NCBI GenBank assembly: GCA_037147235.1
Contig: JBAWVO010000291.1
Span: 1 to 8,166 of the forward strand
Source: JANXQG01 sp037147235
GTDB lineage: Bacteria > Planctomycetota > Planctomycetia > Pirellulales > Thermoguttaceae
Length of the DNA: 8,166 bases
Reading direction: 5' to 3'
Shown here: in pieces, positions 1 to 6,052 of the stretch
Layout: every line of letters begins with the position of its first letter
Position numbering within the stretch: the first letter of the stretch is position 1
Position numbers and translations under genes: made by a program
Notes under the pieces: model-generated
The model's database searches: none
Told to the model about the DNA's origin: nothing
The model's input: the letters and a program-made list of their open reading frames with translations, nothing else

Positions 1-85
1 ATACCCTGAAACACTACATGTTGTGGTCACGCCAGTCAAGGGGATACCCCATTTCCGCCTATTAACCGAACACGAGGGACTCCCG

Positions 86-391
86 ATGAAGGCCGAGAAC
101 CTGTTTGACAACCTGCCCACCCATCTTCCCGAAGAATTATTCACCACGATCCTTCAAGCCAACAACTTGCGGATCGAGCGGATCGTTTCCCAAGGCCACG
201 CTTCCCGGCCTGGATTCTGGTACGATCAGGAGGAAAACGAGTTGGTCATTGTCTTGTTGGAAGGCAGTGCTGCCGTACAGTTCGAGAGCGATGCCGATCC
301 GGTGGAATTGCGGCGAGGCTCGTATCTGAACCTACCGGCCCATGCGAAACATCGGGTTGTCTGGACTGACCCGAACGATGGCCTTGAATAG
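86..391 (+). CDS. Small cupin-domain protein
   Basis: A 101-residue single-domain cupin, probably a cytoplasmic metal-binding beta-barrel protein; its substrate cannot be told. The first cupin motif region runs from about residue 37 to 60 (GHAS, then GFWYDQEENE, ending in LEG), with H38 and E52 as possible metal ligands. The second motif spans about residues 77-91 (RRGSYLNLPAHAKHR), with P84, H86 and H89. I chose ATG 86 because GAGG at 74-77 lies 8 bases upstream and the protein then begins like its relatives (ENLFDNLP). An in-frame GTG at 23 would add 21 unconvincing residues. The protein stops at TAG 389-391 just after the last barrel strand. Relatives as I recall them run a few residues further through a Trp, so TAG may replace TGG here. 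The family call is firm; the function is unknown. Confidence 0.85.
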   Translation: MKAENLFDNLPTHLPEELFTTILQANNLRIERIVSQGHASRPGFWYDQEENELVIVLLEGSAAVQFESDADPVELRRGSYLNLPAHAKHRVVWTDPNDGLE

Positions 392-674
392 GTCGCTTAC
401 CCCCGCAAAGTCTTCCAATCTTTCCACGCTTTTGCGAACCGGCAGAAGTGGCCGAAAGTTTAGAATTTCTTTCGCAATTTCTCCTGTTTTTGTGACGGCG
501 AGGCGGCCAGCATGATATGTTTCATTTGAAGGTTGACATCACTTGCTATGGCACCCCTAAATGGAGGGCAAATCGTGCAAGATCCACCAGGTCACTTGCA
601 ATGAGGAGCGGCTGAGTCACTCCTCATAGGTCGTCCCGTTGTTCTGACCCCATCCATAACCCTTCAATTAAAAC
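392..674. other. Intergenic region without a gene
   Basis: This is the space between the cupin stop and the terminator that follows the minus-strand gene run. I find no convincing coding frame on either strand. The first half is AT-rich and unstructured. From about 576 it holds close-packed inverted repeats, listed separately. A TTGACA at 533-538 has no good -10 box at the right spacing, so I do not call a promoter. Confidence 0.6.
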
Positions 675-709
675 ACGAACCCCGCTTTATTGGCGGGGTT
701 CGTCGTTTT
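576..709 (+). ncRNA. Candidate structured RNA ending in a terminator
   Basis: Two perfect hairpins sit directly next to each other. Hairpin 1 pairs TGCAAG (576-581) with CTTGCA (595-600). Hairpin 2 pairs ATGAGGAG (601-608) with CTCCTCAT (620-627) around an 11-base loop. A weaker GGTC (629-632)/GACC (646-649) pairing follows, and an alternative pairing joins GGTCA (590-594) to TGACC (645-649). The series ends about 25 bases later at a strong intrinsic terminator. This could be a small plus-strand RNA or the structured 3' end of the cupin transcript. It matches no RNA family I recognise (not tRNA, tmRNA or SRP RNA), and the promoter is not evident. The structure is seen in the sequence; the RNA gene is inference. 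Confidence 0.25.
675..709. terminator. Strong intrinsic terminator, probably bidirectional
   Basis: An 11-bp perfect stem pairs ACGAACCCCGC (675-685) with GCGGGGTTCGT (693-703) around a 7-base loop. On the plus strand it is followed by TTTT (706-709). On the minus strand the sequence after the stem reads GTTTTAATT. It can therefore end plus-strand transcripts from the cupin side and minus-strand transcripts that have passed the UvsE-GIY gene, whose stop lies 46 bases before it. Confidence 0.85.
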
Positions 710-748
710 ATGCCGTCCGACACGTTCCGCTCAAACTCCTGCTAAAGC

Positions 749-1945
749 TCAATTTGCCCGGACGCCAGCAACAGCTAGGCCGGATCGCCCCTCAAGTTCT
801 GCATCTTCAGCCGCCTGGATCATCGACTCTTTCTTTTGGCGCGAAAGGGCCTTGATCGCCAACTCTCTTTTCAGGGCGTGACTGCGGCTGGCCTGTGCTT
901 CCTGGTAGACCAGGACGGCGGGCAGGCGGCAGCGTGTGTACCGTGACGCTGTTCCGGCGTTGTGCTGCATCAATCGACGAGGCACGTTATTCGTGATCCC
1001 AGTGTAGAGGGAGCCGTCTGCACACCGCAGGAGGTAAACGAACCAAGTTCCTTTGCTCTCCAATTCGGCCAGCAGCTTCATTACTGCAACTTCCTTGGCC
1101 TTGGCTTCGACCTCAACAGTGATCCTCTTTCGTCGCCAGAACTTGGGAAAGTCCTTCACGTCGATGTAGTCGTGGTGCCACCCAGGGTTCGGCCCGTCCC
1201 AGCCTTCAATCGGGCTGGAAATATGGAAAAGGGGCTCTCGGTTCCAGGTTGCCAGGGCCTTCTTTGTGGCCTGCTCGACGCTCATACCATCGGGATTACA
1301 GCGGTGATGATGCACATCATAGACCAGCGGTATGCCCTCGGCCTTGCAGATTGGCAACAGGTCGGCGGGCGTGTAGGTCTTGTCGTCGTTTTCGACGGTC
1401 AAACGGCTTCTGACCTTGCTCGATAACAGTTCCAGATTGCGGGCAAAATCAGCCAGTGCCTTCTGTTTGTCACCGTAGGCCCCGCCGCCGTGGATATTCA
1501 CGACATCGGCCCCAATCCACTCGGCAACTTCGGCCTGATATTCAATCTCTGCAATCGACTGCTGCACGACATCGGGCCGTGGCGAATTCAATACGACGAA
1601 TTGATCGGGATGAAAGGCGGTTCGCAGTCCAGCGGCCTTGGCAAAGGTGCCGCACTTCCGAAATTGGCCGATGATCTGCCGCCCTCCGGGCAGTTCCTTC
1701 AGGTCGTAGCCCACATCGGGATGGGTCTTGAGTGGAAGAATCTGGCTATTGACCCGGAAGCAGCCGATGCTATTGGCCGAACAGAATTGCAGGGCTTCCA
1801 TCAAAGCCGAGGCATTGGCGGCACAGAGGTCGGCCAGCTTCTTCCGGCCCTCATCACGGGAAAAGCGTTTGATGACCGTCGCCGTGGTGGTGCGGAACTT
1901 GATGGGGGCGTCCCGAAAGATGCAGCAGAGACCGAGGCGGATCAT
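749..1945 (-). CDS. uvsE: UV damage endonuclease UvsE fused to a GIY-YIG nuclease domain
   Basis: A 398-residue protein of two nuclease domains. Residues 1 to about 292 form a complete UvsE/UVDE TIM-barrel endonuclease, which nicks DNA on the 5' side of UV photoproducts. Its metal-site motifs are all visible: RVNSQILP (64-71), HPDQF (112-116), HGGG (152-155), VENDD (184-188), YDVHHH (209-214), HIS (241-243), HHDYI (257-261) and VEVEAKAKE (277-285). Residues about 300-378 are a YhbQ/UvrC-type GIY-YIG domain: VYLLRCADGSLYTGIT (303-318), Arg323/324, and the expected catalytic Glu at E361 in KRELAIK. UvsE alone is usually near 300 residues, so the GIY-YIG part is a C-terminal fusion with a linker of only about ten residues. 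The start overlaps the stop of the GH16 fragment as ATGA, suggesting coupled translation. It is the last gene of the run, ahead of the terminator. Domain calls are firm; joint action of the two nucleases is inference. Confidence 0.93.
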   Translation of the reverse strand: MIRLGLCCIFRDAPIKFRTTTATVIKRFSRDEGRKKLADLCAANASALMEALQFCSANSIGCFRVNSQILPLKTHPDVGYDLKELPGGRQIIGQFRKCGTFAKAAGLRTAFHPDQFVVLNSPRPDVVQQSIAEIEYQAEVAEWIGADVVNIHGGGAYGDKQKALADFARNLELLSSKVRSRLTVENDDKTYTPADLLPICKAEGIPLVYDVHHHRCNPDGMSVEQATKKALATWNREPLFHISSPIEGWDGPNPGWHHDYIDVKDFPKFWRRKRITVEVEAKAKEVAVMKLLAELESKGTWFVYLLRCADGSLYTGITNNVPRRLMQHNAGTASRYTRCRLPAVLVYQEAQASRSHALKRELAIKALSRQKKESMIQAAEDAELEGRSGLAVAGVRAN

Positions 1946-2583
1946 TGCGACTGGCCCTGCACCTTCAACCCGATCTTCTTGCCGTATTCAATGACCGGGG
2001 TGGCTTGGTCCATCAGCGGGGGCTCCATCAACTTTTTCCCGACAACGAAAACTTCTTCCCCGGCGTTCAATTCAGCCAGCTTCGGCTTGATGGCATCCAG
2101 CCCCTTGACCGACGCCTTGCTGATCTCCTCGTCAGTTTTCAGCCGGTTCGTTCCGACCATCAGGGAGAAATAGGTGTCGCCTTTTTCTTTCCAGATGTAG
2201 AGTTCCCAGCCCTTGAACGACGTTTTTGTGCGTGTTGGTGCTGCGACTTCTCCCTTCTTCCAGGCCCTTACATACCCGACGCTGAAGGTGGAAGGCAAAT
2301 CCTCGTCCTTCGGCATCCCGAACCAATCAGGCATCGTCTCGCTGTCGAAGATCAGACGCAGGGGATAGTGCCAGCGGGTGTTTTCCACGTTACGAACCAC
2401 GACACCATCGACGTAGAACTTGATCTCGTCCTTCTCCCAGTCCACCCCATAGACATGGTAATCGTCGGCCAGATGCCAGGGTGCGGTCCAAATCCCCTCG
2501 ACCTCCAAATGCTCATTGGCCTTCGGATCAGGATCAACGTAGGCTATCAGTCGAGGGCCGTCTTTCCAGGCGTGTAGGCTCAT
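1942..2583 (-). CDS. N-terminally truncated GH16 hydrolase with a C-terminal accessory domain
   Basis: Residues about 38-110 match the C-terminal half of a GH16 laminarinase/agarase-like beta-sandwich (DDYHVYGVDWEKDEIKFYVDG, then WHYPLRLIFDSETMPDWFG, then STFSVGYVRAWKK). The N-terminal half of the family, which carries the catalytic ExDxxE strand and the signal peptide, is absent, so it should be inactive as a glycosidase and is not marked for export. Residues about 122-181 (KGWELYIWKEKGD, then SLMVGTNRLKT) resemble a small domain I recall from secreted or lipoproteins of planctomycetes. The ORF begins 9 bases after the DUF1080 stop with no Shine-Dalgarno, and its stop overlaps the next gene as ATGA. 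It may be translated by reinitiation, or be a pseudogene left by a deletion that removed its 5' half. Family assignment is good; functionality is doubtful. Confidence 0.75.
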   Translation of the reverse strand: MSLHAWKDGPRLIAYVDPDPKANEHLEVEGIWTAPWHLADDYHVYGVDWEKDEIKFYVDGVVVRNVENTRWHYPLRLIFDSETMPDWFGMPKDEDLPSTFSVGYVRAWKKGEVAAPTRTKTSFKGWELYIWKEKGDTYFSLMVGTNRLKTDEEISKASVKGLDAIKPKLAELNAGEEVFVVGKKLMEPPLMDQATPVIEYGKKIGLKVQGQSQ

Positions 2584-2592
2584 ATTGTATTT

Positions 2593-3285
2593 TTAGTCGA
2601 GTGCCTTGATCTTCACGTTGCGGAAATAGATTGGTGCCCCGGCGTGCTTTCCTTGCAGACCGACGTGCCCTTTGGTGGCCATTTCAGCGAGCGGCCGGTT
2701 CAGCCAGGGCGGGATCTTGCTGCCGTCCGGGTTCTTCTTGGCGGAAGTCCACTTCTTCATGTCGATTTCCGTGACCTGTTCGCCATTCAGGATCACGTAG
2801 ATTTTCGGTCCTTGGCAGGTGACGGTCATGTGGTTCCACTCCCCCGGCTTTTTGACCACGCTCTTGGTGGGGGCCAATCGTCCGAAAATTCCGGCACACT
2901 GCCACGTTTTGTGAACTTTGGCCCACTTGGGCGAATAGTCATCGAGAATCTGGACCTCTACGGAGTTGGGAACCCAGTTCTTTACGTCCGTCCCGTACAC
3001 GAATACCCCACTGTTCGTTCCGGGAGCGTTTTTGAACTCCAGGTCGATAATGCAGTTGCCGTATTCCTTCTTCGTCCAGATATTCTCGTCCTTGCTTGCC
3101 GTCAGCAGCCCGTCCTCGAAGTACCACACTCCCTTGGGAAAGATGGCGTCGGACAAGTCCTCCTTGAATAGGTTGTCCCATAGTTTCGAGTCGGGGTGCG
3201 ACTTGGGTGGAATGACCTCATCAGCGGCACCTGCCGACGTGACCCATGCAAGGCAGACTACCAAAAGCAACATCACCTTTTTCAT
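2593..3285 (-). CDS. Secreted DUF1080 (3-keto-disaccharide hydrolase family) protein
   Basis: A 230-residue exported protein. The N-terminus (MKK, then hydrophobic LLLVVCLAWV, then SAGA/AD) is a Sec signal peptide with likely cleavage around residues 20-21. C11 does not sit in a proper lipobox. The mature part is one DUF1080 jelly-roll of the concanavalin-like fold: YGNCIIDLEFK (75-85), TNSGVFVYG (90-98), NSVEVQILDD (107-116), AGIFG (131-135), PGEWNHMTVTCQGP (147-160) and GHVGLQGKHAGAPIYFRNVKI (206-226). Members cleave 3-keto sugars or bind glycans in the periplasm; the substrate here is unknown. AAGGGA at 3293-3298 lies 7 bases before the ATG, supporting this start. Length and termini look complete. 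It sits mid-run between a 44-residue ORF and the GH16 remnant, an odd place among nucleotide and repair genes. Confidence 0.9.
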   Translation of the reverse strand: MKKVMLLLVVCLAWVTSAGAADEVIPPKSHPDSKLWDNLFKEDLSDAIFPKGVWYFEDGLLTASKDENIWTKKEYGNCIIDLEFKNAPGTNSGVFVYGTDVKNWVPNSVEVQILDDYSPKWAKVHKTWQCAGIFGRLAPTKSVVKKPGEWNHMTVTCQGPKIYVILNGEQVTEIDMKKWTSAKKNPDGSKIPPWLNRPLAEMATKGHVGLQGKHAGAPIYFRNVKIKALD

Positions 3286-3416
3286 CGTGTTTTCCCTTTG
3301 CAGTTATGGGGCCGAAGCCCAGGATTGGTTTCATTCCAGAATACCACACCGGGCCGCACAGTTCCAGCTTGCCGATCTTGGATCTGGATGGTCCACTGCG
3401 TTGCGTAGATGCTCAT
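3282..3416 (-). CDS. Small hypothetical ORF, 44 residues, overlapping the DUF1080 start
   Basis: The frame begins MSIYATQWTIQIQD, ends HNCKGKTR, and stops inside the DUF1080 start codon as ATGA. AGGG lies 7 bases before its ATG, and the gap from the preceding HD gene is only 9 bases, so it fits the tight packing of the run. The first residues resemble the start of a longer planctomycete hypothetical family (MSxYATxW) that I recall. The rest does not, so this may be a leftover 5' end or simply a leader region for DUF1080. The sequence also encodes a GGGC-TTCG-GCCC hairpin. No function can be proposed. Confidence 0.35.
   Translation of the reverse strand: MSIYATQWTIQIQDRQAGTVRPGVVFWNETNPGLRPHNCKGKTR
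3309..3320 (-). other. UUCG tetraloop hairpin upstream of the DUF1080 gene
   Basis: On the minus strand GGGC-TTCG-GCCC forms a 4-bp stem closed by C-G around a UUCG loop, an exceptionally stable RNA tetraloop. It ends 23 bases before the DUF1080 ATG and has no T-run, so it is not a terminator. It may stabilise the message or slow ribosomes in the small ORF; it could also be chance. Confidence 0.35.
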
Positions 3417-3425
3417 GTTCGATCC

Positions 3426-3983
3426 CTATTGCTTTCCAGCGATCCCCAACTCCTCCGCATGCAGCTTCAAAGCGTCGATGACGAACTGGATGTGCTGGTC
3501 GAAGTCCATTCCCAGCAATTCGACGCTGCTGCGGATGATCTCCCGGTCCACCTTGGCCGCAAACGCCTTGTCCTTGAGCTTCTTTTTAACGCTTTTCGGC
3601 TCCAATGTGGCGATCCCCTCCGGGCGGACGAGGCAGCAGGCGATGACGAAGCCGGTCAATTCGTCACAGGCCAGCAGGCACTTGTCCATTATCGTCTTCG
3701 GAGGCAGGCCCCAGGCAGTCTGATGAAAGGAAACGGCGTAGGCGATTTCCTCTTCGTCCTGCTCTCGCAGCCAGTCCACGATTCGCTTGGGATGGTCTTC
3801 CGGCCACTGATCGTAATCGGCATCATGGATCAGGCCCGTAATGGCCCACACTTCGGGATCGCCACCGTACTTCGTGGCCGCCGCCCACATCACGATCTCG
3901 ACGGATCGGGCATGGCTCAGAAGCGATGGATTCCTAGTCCAGGCTTGAAGTTGTTGCAAGGCTTGGTCATGGGTAAGTGGCAT
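3426..3983 (-). CDS. HD-superfamily hydrolase (second HD gene of the run)
   Basis: A 185-residue cytoplasmic protein of the HD metal-dependent phosphohydrolase superfamily. The metal ligands are visible: H24 in LLSHARSVE, H53-D54 in GLIHDADYDQWP, H64, H87 in SFHQTAWG and D107 in LLACDELTGF. The later stretch ACCLVRP followed by a Lys-rich KSVKKKLKDKAFA and DREIIRS is typical of one uncharacterised bacterial HD subgroup as I recall it. Substrates are likely nucleotides or related phosphate esters but cannot be specified. GGGAG at 3989-3993 lies 5 bases before the ATG. The gene follows the NUDIX stop after 13 bases, consistent with co-transcription. It is not closely similar to the HD protein at 4971-5492, so the pair is not a recent duplication. 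Confidence 0.88.
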   Translation of the reverse strand: MPLTHDQALQQLQAWTRNPSLLSHARSVEIVMWAAATKYGGDPEVWAITGLIHDADYDQWPEDHPKRIVDWLREQDEEEIAYAVSFHQTAWGLPPKTIMDKCLLACDELTGFVIACCLVRPEGIATLEPKSVKKKLKDKAFAAKVDREIIRSSVELLGMDFDQHIQFVIDALKLHAEELGIAGKQ

Positions 3984-3996
3984 AGCTGCTCCCAGG

Positions 3997-4461
3997 TTAC
4001 TTTGTCTTCGGAATTGTCACAAGTTCCTCGATCAATCCTTCCTGCCCGGCCTTGATCTTCTTCCTGGCCATCGCCAAATCGAACCACTCGGTCCGGTCGA
4101 TTTCGGGGAACTCCATTTGTTTTCCTGATTTCGGCGGCCACTCTATCTTGAACGTATTGCTCTTGCTGGCAGCCGGATCGCAGTCGCCCTCGAAGGCCCA
4201 GGCATGGACGATCTTACCGCCCTTTTGCTTGATGGGCTTCAGTGGCAGAAATGGCCCCGTGGGCTTCACCCCCGTCTCTTCTTCAAATTCCCTTTGGGCG
4301 GTGACAAGCAAATCCTCGTCAGTATCCGGTTCGCCCTTGGGAATCGTCCACGCCCCATCGTCTTTGTTGACGAAATAGGGGCCGCCAGGGTGGGCCAGCA
4401 AGACTCGGAGAACTCCACCCTTGATTCGATACATCAGCAGTCCGGCACTTAGTCGTGACAT
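3997..4461 (-). CDS. NUDIX hydrolase
   Basis: A 154-residue cytoplasmic NUDIX protein. The Nudix box is exact: G43-x5-E49-x7-REFEEETGV (57-65), supplying the Mg-binding glutamates. Surrounding text (MSRLSAGLLMYR, HPGGPYF, DDGAWTIPKGE, then FPEIDRTEWFDL near the end) matches a bacterial subgroup usually described as ADP-ribose/diadenosine-polyphosphate-like NUDIX enzymes. The real substrate is not defined by the sequence. It starts 9 bases after the YbaK stop. The best Shine-Dalgarno, AGGAGG (4475-4480), lies inside the end of the YbaK gene 13 bases from the ATG, which is long. Translation is probably coupled to YbaK. The role is likely hydrolysis of unwanted nucleotide derivatives, fitting the neighbouring HD and repair genes. 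Confidence 0.93.
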   Translation of the reverse strand: MSRLSAGLLMYRIKGGVLRVLLAHPGGPYFVNKDDGAWTIPKGEPDTDEDLLVTAQREFEEETGVKPTGPFLPLKPIKQKGGKIVHAWAFEGDCDPAASKSNTFKIEWPPKSGKQMEFPEIDRTEWFDLAMARKKIKAGQEGLIEELVTIPKTK

Positions 4462-4470
4462 GGTCGTTAC

Positions 4471-4950
4471 TCAGCCTCCTCCACGCCGACTGATTGACCC
4501 AATTACCGCCTTCGTCGCACGTAGATAATCATTCGGTGCCAAAAGCATCTGCGTTCCACGGACTCCAGGCGACACCGCTACCACGTCGAATAGTTGAATC
4601 GTCTCGTCAACATACACTGGGTAGCCCCGCTTGCCAGCCAAAGCCGTCACCCCGCCACGAATGTAGCCCGTGAGCGGCTGCACTTCCTTCAGCGAGACCA
4701 GTTCCACGGTTCGGTTGTTGGATTGCCGTGCCAAAGCCTTGAAATCCAGTTCGGCATTGGCTGCAACAACGGCCAGCAGCACCCCATGACGATCACCACG
4801 AGCCACCAGAGTCTTGAACACCTGCTCTGGCGGCATTCCGATTGCACCAGCAACCTTTTCCGCACTTAGATCGTCGGGGTCAACCTCGTATTCTCGAATG
4901 TCGTAATGAATACCTAGCGTGTCGAGAATACGCATGGCGTTGGTTTTCAT
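4471..4950 (-). CDS. ybaK: YbaK/EbsC-family aminoacyl-tRNA deacylase
   Basis: A cytoplasmic editing enzyme family that hydrolyses mischarged tRNA, classically Cys-tRNA(Pro). Visible landmarks (numbered from ATG 4950): MKTNAMRILDTLGIHYDIR at the start, EQVFKTLVARGD with the essential Lys at 46, ALARQSNN, PLTGYIRGGVTALAGK at about 92-107, VYVDE, and SPGVRGTQMLLAPNDYLR. The family loop I recall as GGCSPIG in E. coli reads GGVTALA here, so specificity may differ from classical YbaK. ATG 4950 gives 159 residues, the usual length. An upstream GTG at 4974 would add eight residues (MKISEPST) and would overlap the HD stop as GTGA, so that start is also possible. Closely spaced with the NUDIX gene. Confidence 0.92.
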   Translation of the reverse strand: MKTNAMRILDTLGIHYDIREYEVDPDDLSAEKVAGAIGMPPEQVFKTLVARGDRHGVLLAVVAANAELDFKALARQSNNRTVELVSLKEVQPLTGYIRGGVTALAGKRGYPVYVDETIQLFDVVAVSPGVRGTQMLLAPNDYLRATKAVIGSISRRGGG

Positions 4951-4970
4951 GGTCGATGGCTCACTAATTT

Positions 4971-5492
4971 TCACCCACTAAGATCAAACCCCCACTCTCC
5001 ACGCACAAAGTCAGGCACGACATCAAATGAAGCCCGACCATGAGCCCATTCGAGAATTTCAGGGTTTTGGGCTGCTACAGTGCAAAGCCTCTTGAGTTTT
5101 GGTCTAGTTCCAACCCGCCCCAAATCCAAACGGTCAGCATCCCAGCATGTCTGGATCGTAATATCGGCATCGGTCAGTCCATCCGTATGCCCAGCACAGG
5201 CTTCGTAGAGAAGATCGAATTCTTCGTCGGAAAGAACTAACCACTCATCACGAAGGGCTAAAGCTAGGTTGCCGCCACGTTCTCCATGCCCCCCATCAAC
5301 GCCCTCGTTCACACGACAGGAATCGTGGAAAATGGCAAAAAGTTGCACGACTTCGATATTTGCTTCGGTTTCCTTGGCGAGTCGAATGCCGTTTTCCAAA
5401 ACCCTTGCCCAATGGCCGACACCGTGAGTGCCGTGCCAGGGCAAGGAATAATCTTCGAGAATTCGGTGGATGAGGGATTTTAGATTGAGCAT
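4971..5492 (-). CDS. HD-domain phosphohydrolase
   Basis: A 173-residue cytoplasmic HD-domain protein. Likely metal ligands are H23 and H27 (GTHGVGHWARV), H56-D57 (FAIFHDSCRVNEG), H69 (GGHGERGG), H102 (ACAGHTDG) and D118/D120 (CWDADRLDLGR). These are consistent with an active two-metal phosphohydrolase. The substrate is unknown; related proteins act on nucleotides or nucleotide second messengers. The ATG at 5492 lies 20 bases after the repeat-protein stop and has no clear Shine-Dalgarno, so expression may depend on upstream translation. Its stop overlaps a possible GTG start of the YbaK gene. The gene looks intact. Confidence 0.9.
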   Translation of the reverse strand: MLNLKSLIHRILEDYSLPWHGTHGVGHWARVLENGIRLAKETEANIEVVQLFAIFHDSCRVNEGVDGGHGERGGNLALALRDEWLVLSDEEFDLLYEACAGHTDGLTDADITIQTCWDADRLDLGRVGTRPKLKRLCTVAAQNPEILEWAHGRASFDVVPDFVRGEWGFDLSG

Positions 5493-5512
5493 CGTGCCAG
5501 ACTACGTCACCC

Positions 5513-6022
5513 CTACACGATTTCCCTGATCTCTTGAGCCGCTGCTAAAGCTTCCGTCGCCTCCTTGATGCCTCCCATGAGTTTGAGGAAGGTCAGAGCC
5601 GCTTTGATCTCGGAAAGTCCAATGTTTCCCTTTGCGACAACCTTCTTCACCACCTGCCCCCGCTTGTTGTGGGTAGCCTTGATGTTGCCGACGTAGTTCG
5701 CAGAGATCGTGATGCCTTGCTTCGCTAAAGCATCGACCACTTCTTGGTTCTTGGCATTTTTGTTTGCCTTGAAATAATCACGGACGGCTTGGGTTTTGTT
5801 GACTTCGGGTTTTTTGGTCTCGGCTACCGTCTGGCTCGTCGCAGCCTTCTTGGCTTTGTGCCGCTTGTTGTGCTTGGACTTGACTGTATTGACAAAGTTG
5901 ACAGAGACCGTGATGCCTTGTTTAGCCAAAGCCTCCACGACCTCTGGAGACTTCGCCTTGGGATTCGCATTGAAATAATCACGGATCGCTTGGGACTTGT
6001 TGACTTCGGGGTTCTTAGCCAT
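5513..6022 (-). CDS. Tandem-repeat HTH-like protein heading the minus-strand run
   Basis: A 169-residue, Lys-rich protein with two copies of a roughly 54-residue module at residues 5-58 and 72-125 (67-residue period). Shared text: NKSQAIRDYF / NKTQAVRDYF, EVVEALAKQGITVS / EVVDALAKQGITIS, and VKSKHNKR / IKATHNKR. Each module reads as short helices with a basic end, like a helix-turn-helix; similar repeats occur in planctomycete hypothetical proteins as I recall. A distinct tail (NIGLSEIKAALTFLKLMGG, then EATEALAAAQEIREIV) is probably helical and may mediate self-association. Perfect AAGGAG (6031-6036) sits 8 bases before the ATG, so the start is firm. A promoter-like pair lies just upstream. 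As the first gene it could be a DNA- or RNA-binding regulator of the run, which is inference. No enzymatic motif is present. Confidence 0.85.
   Translation of the reverse strand: MAKNPEVNKSQAIRDYFNANPKAKSPEVVEALAKQGITVSVNFVNTVKSKHNKRHKAKKAATSQTVAETKKPEVNKTQAVRDYFKANKNAKNQEVVDALAKQGITISANYVGNIKATHNKRGQVVKKVVAKGNIGLSEIKAALTFLKLMGGIKEATEALAAAQEIREIV
5648..6010 (-). repeat. Internal duplication within the repeat-protein gene
   Basis: The two module copies lie at 5849-6010 and 5648-5809 with a 201-base offset (67 codons). The identical stretch TTGAAATAATCACGGA occurs at 5769 and 5970. Similarity at the DNA level is high enough to suggest duplication within this gene lineage, and the in-frame period shows it was kept as coding sequence. 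Confidence 0.8.
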
Positions 6023-6052
6023 GGTTTTGGCTCCTTGTTGGATTAAAGTTGG

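Noticed and set aside
23..85. Longer cupin start at GTG 23
   Set aside because: The added residues do not resemble the family, and ATG 86 has a well-placed GAGG.
533..562. Plus-strand promoter with TTGACA at 533-538
   Set aside because: The best -10 at acceptable spacing (CTAAAT) matches only half the consensus.
392..674. tRNA or other known RNA gene near the terminator
   Set aside because: No cloverleaf with a T-arm consensus or anticodon arm could be drawn on either strand.
962..1426. Long plus-strand frames opposite the UvsE, GH16 and DUF1080 genes
   Set aside because: They are antisense frames of firmly identified minus-strand genes, without family motifs or ribosome sites.
749..6022. 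Integron-like cassette array
   Set aside because: Many small unrelated genes in one direction suggested cassettes, but the gaps are too short for attC sites, several genes overlap by 4 bases, and no integrase or repeated palindromes are present.
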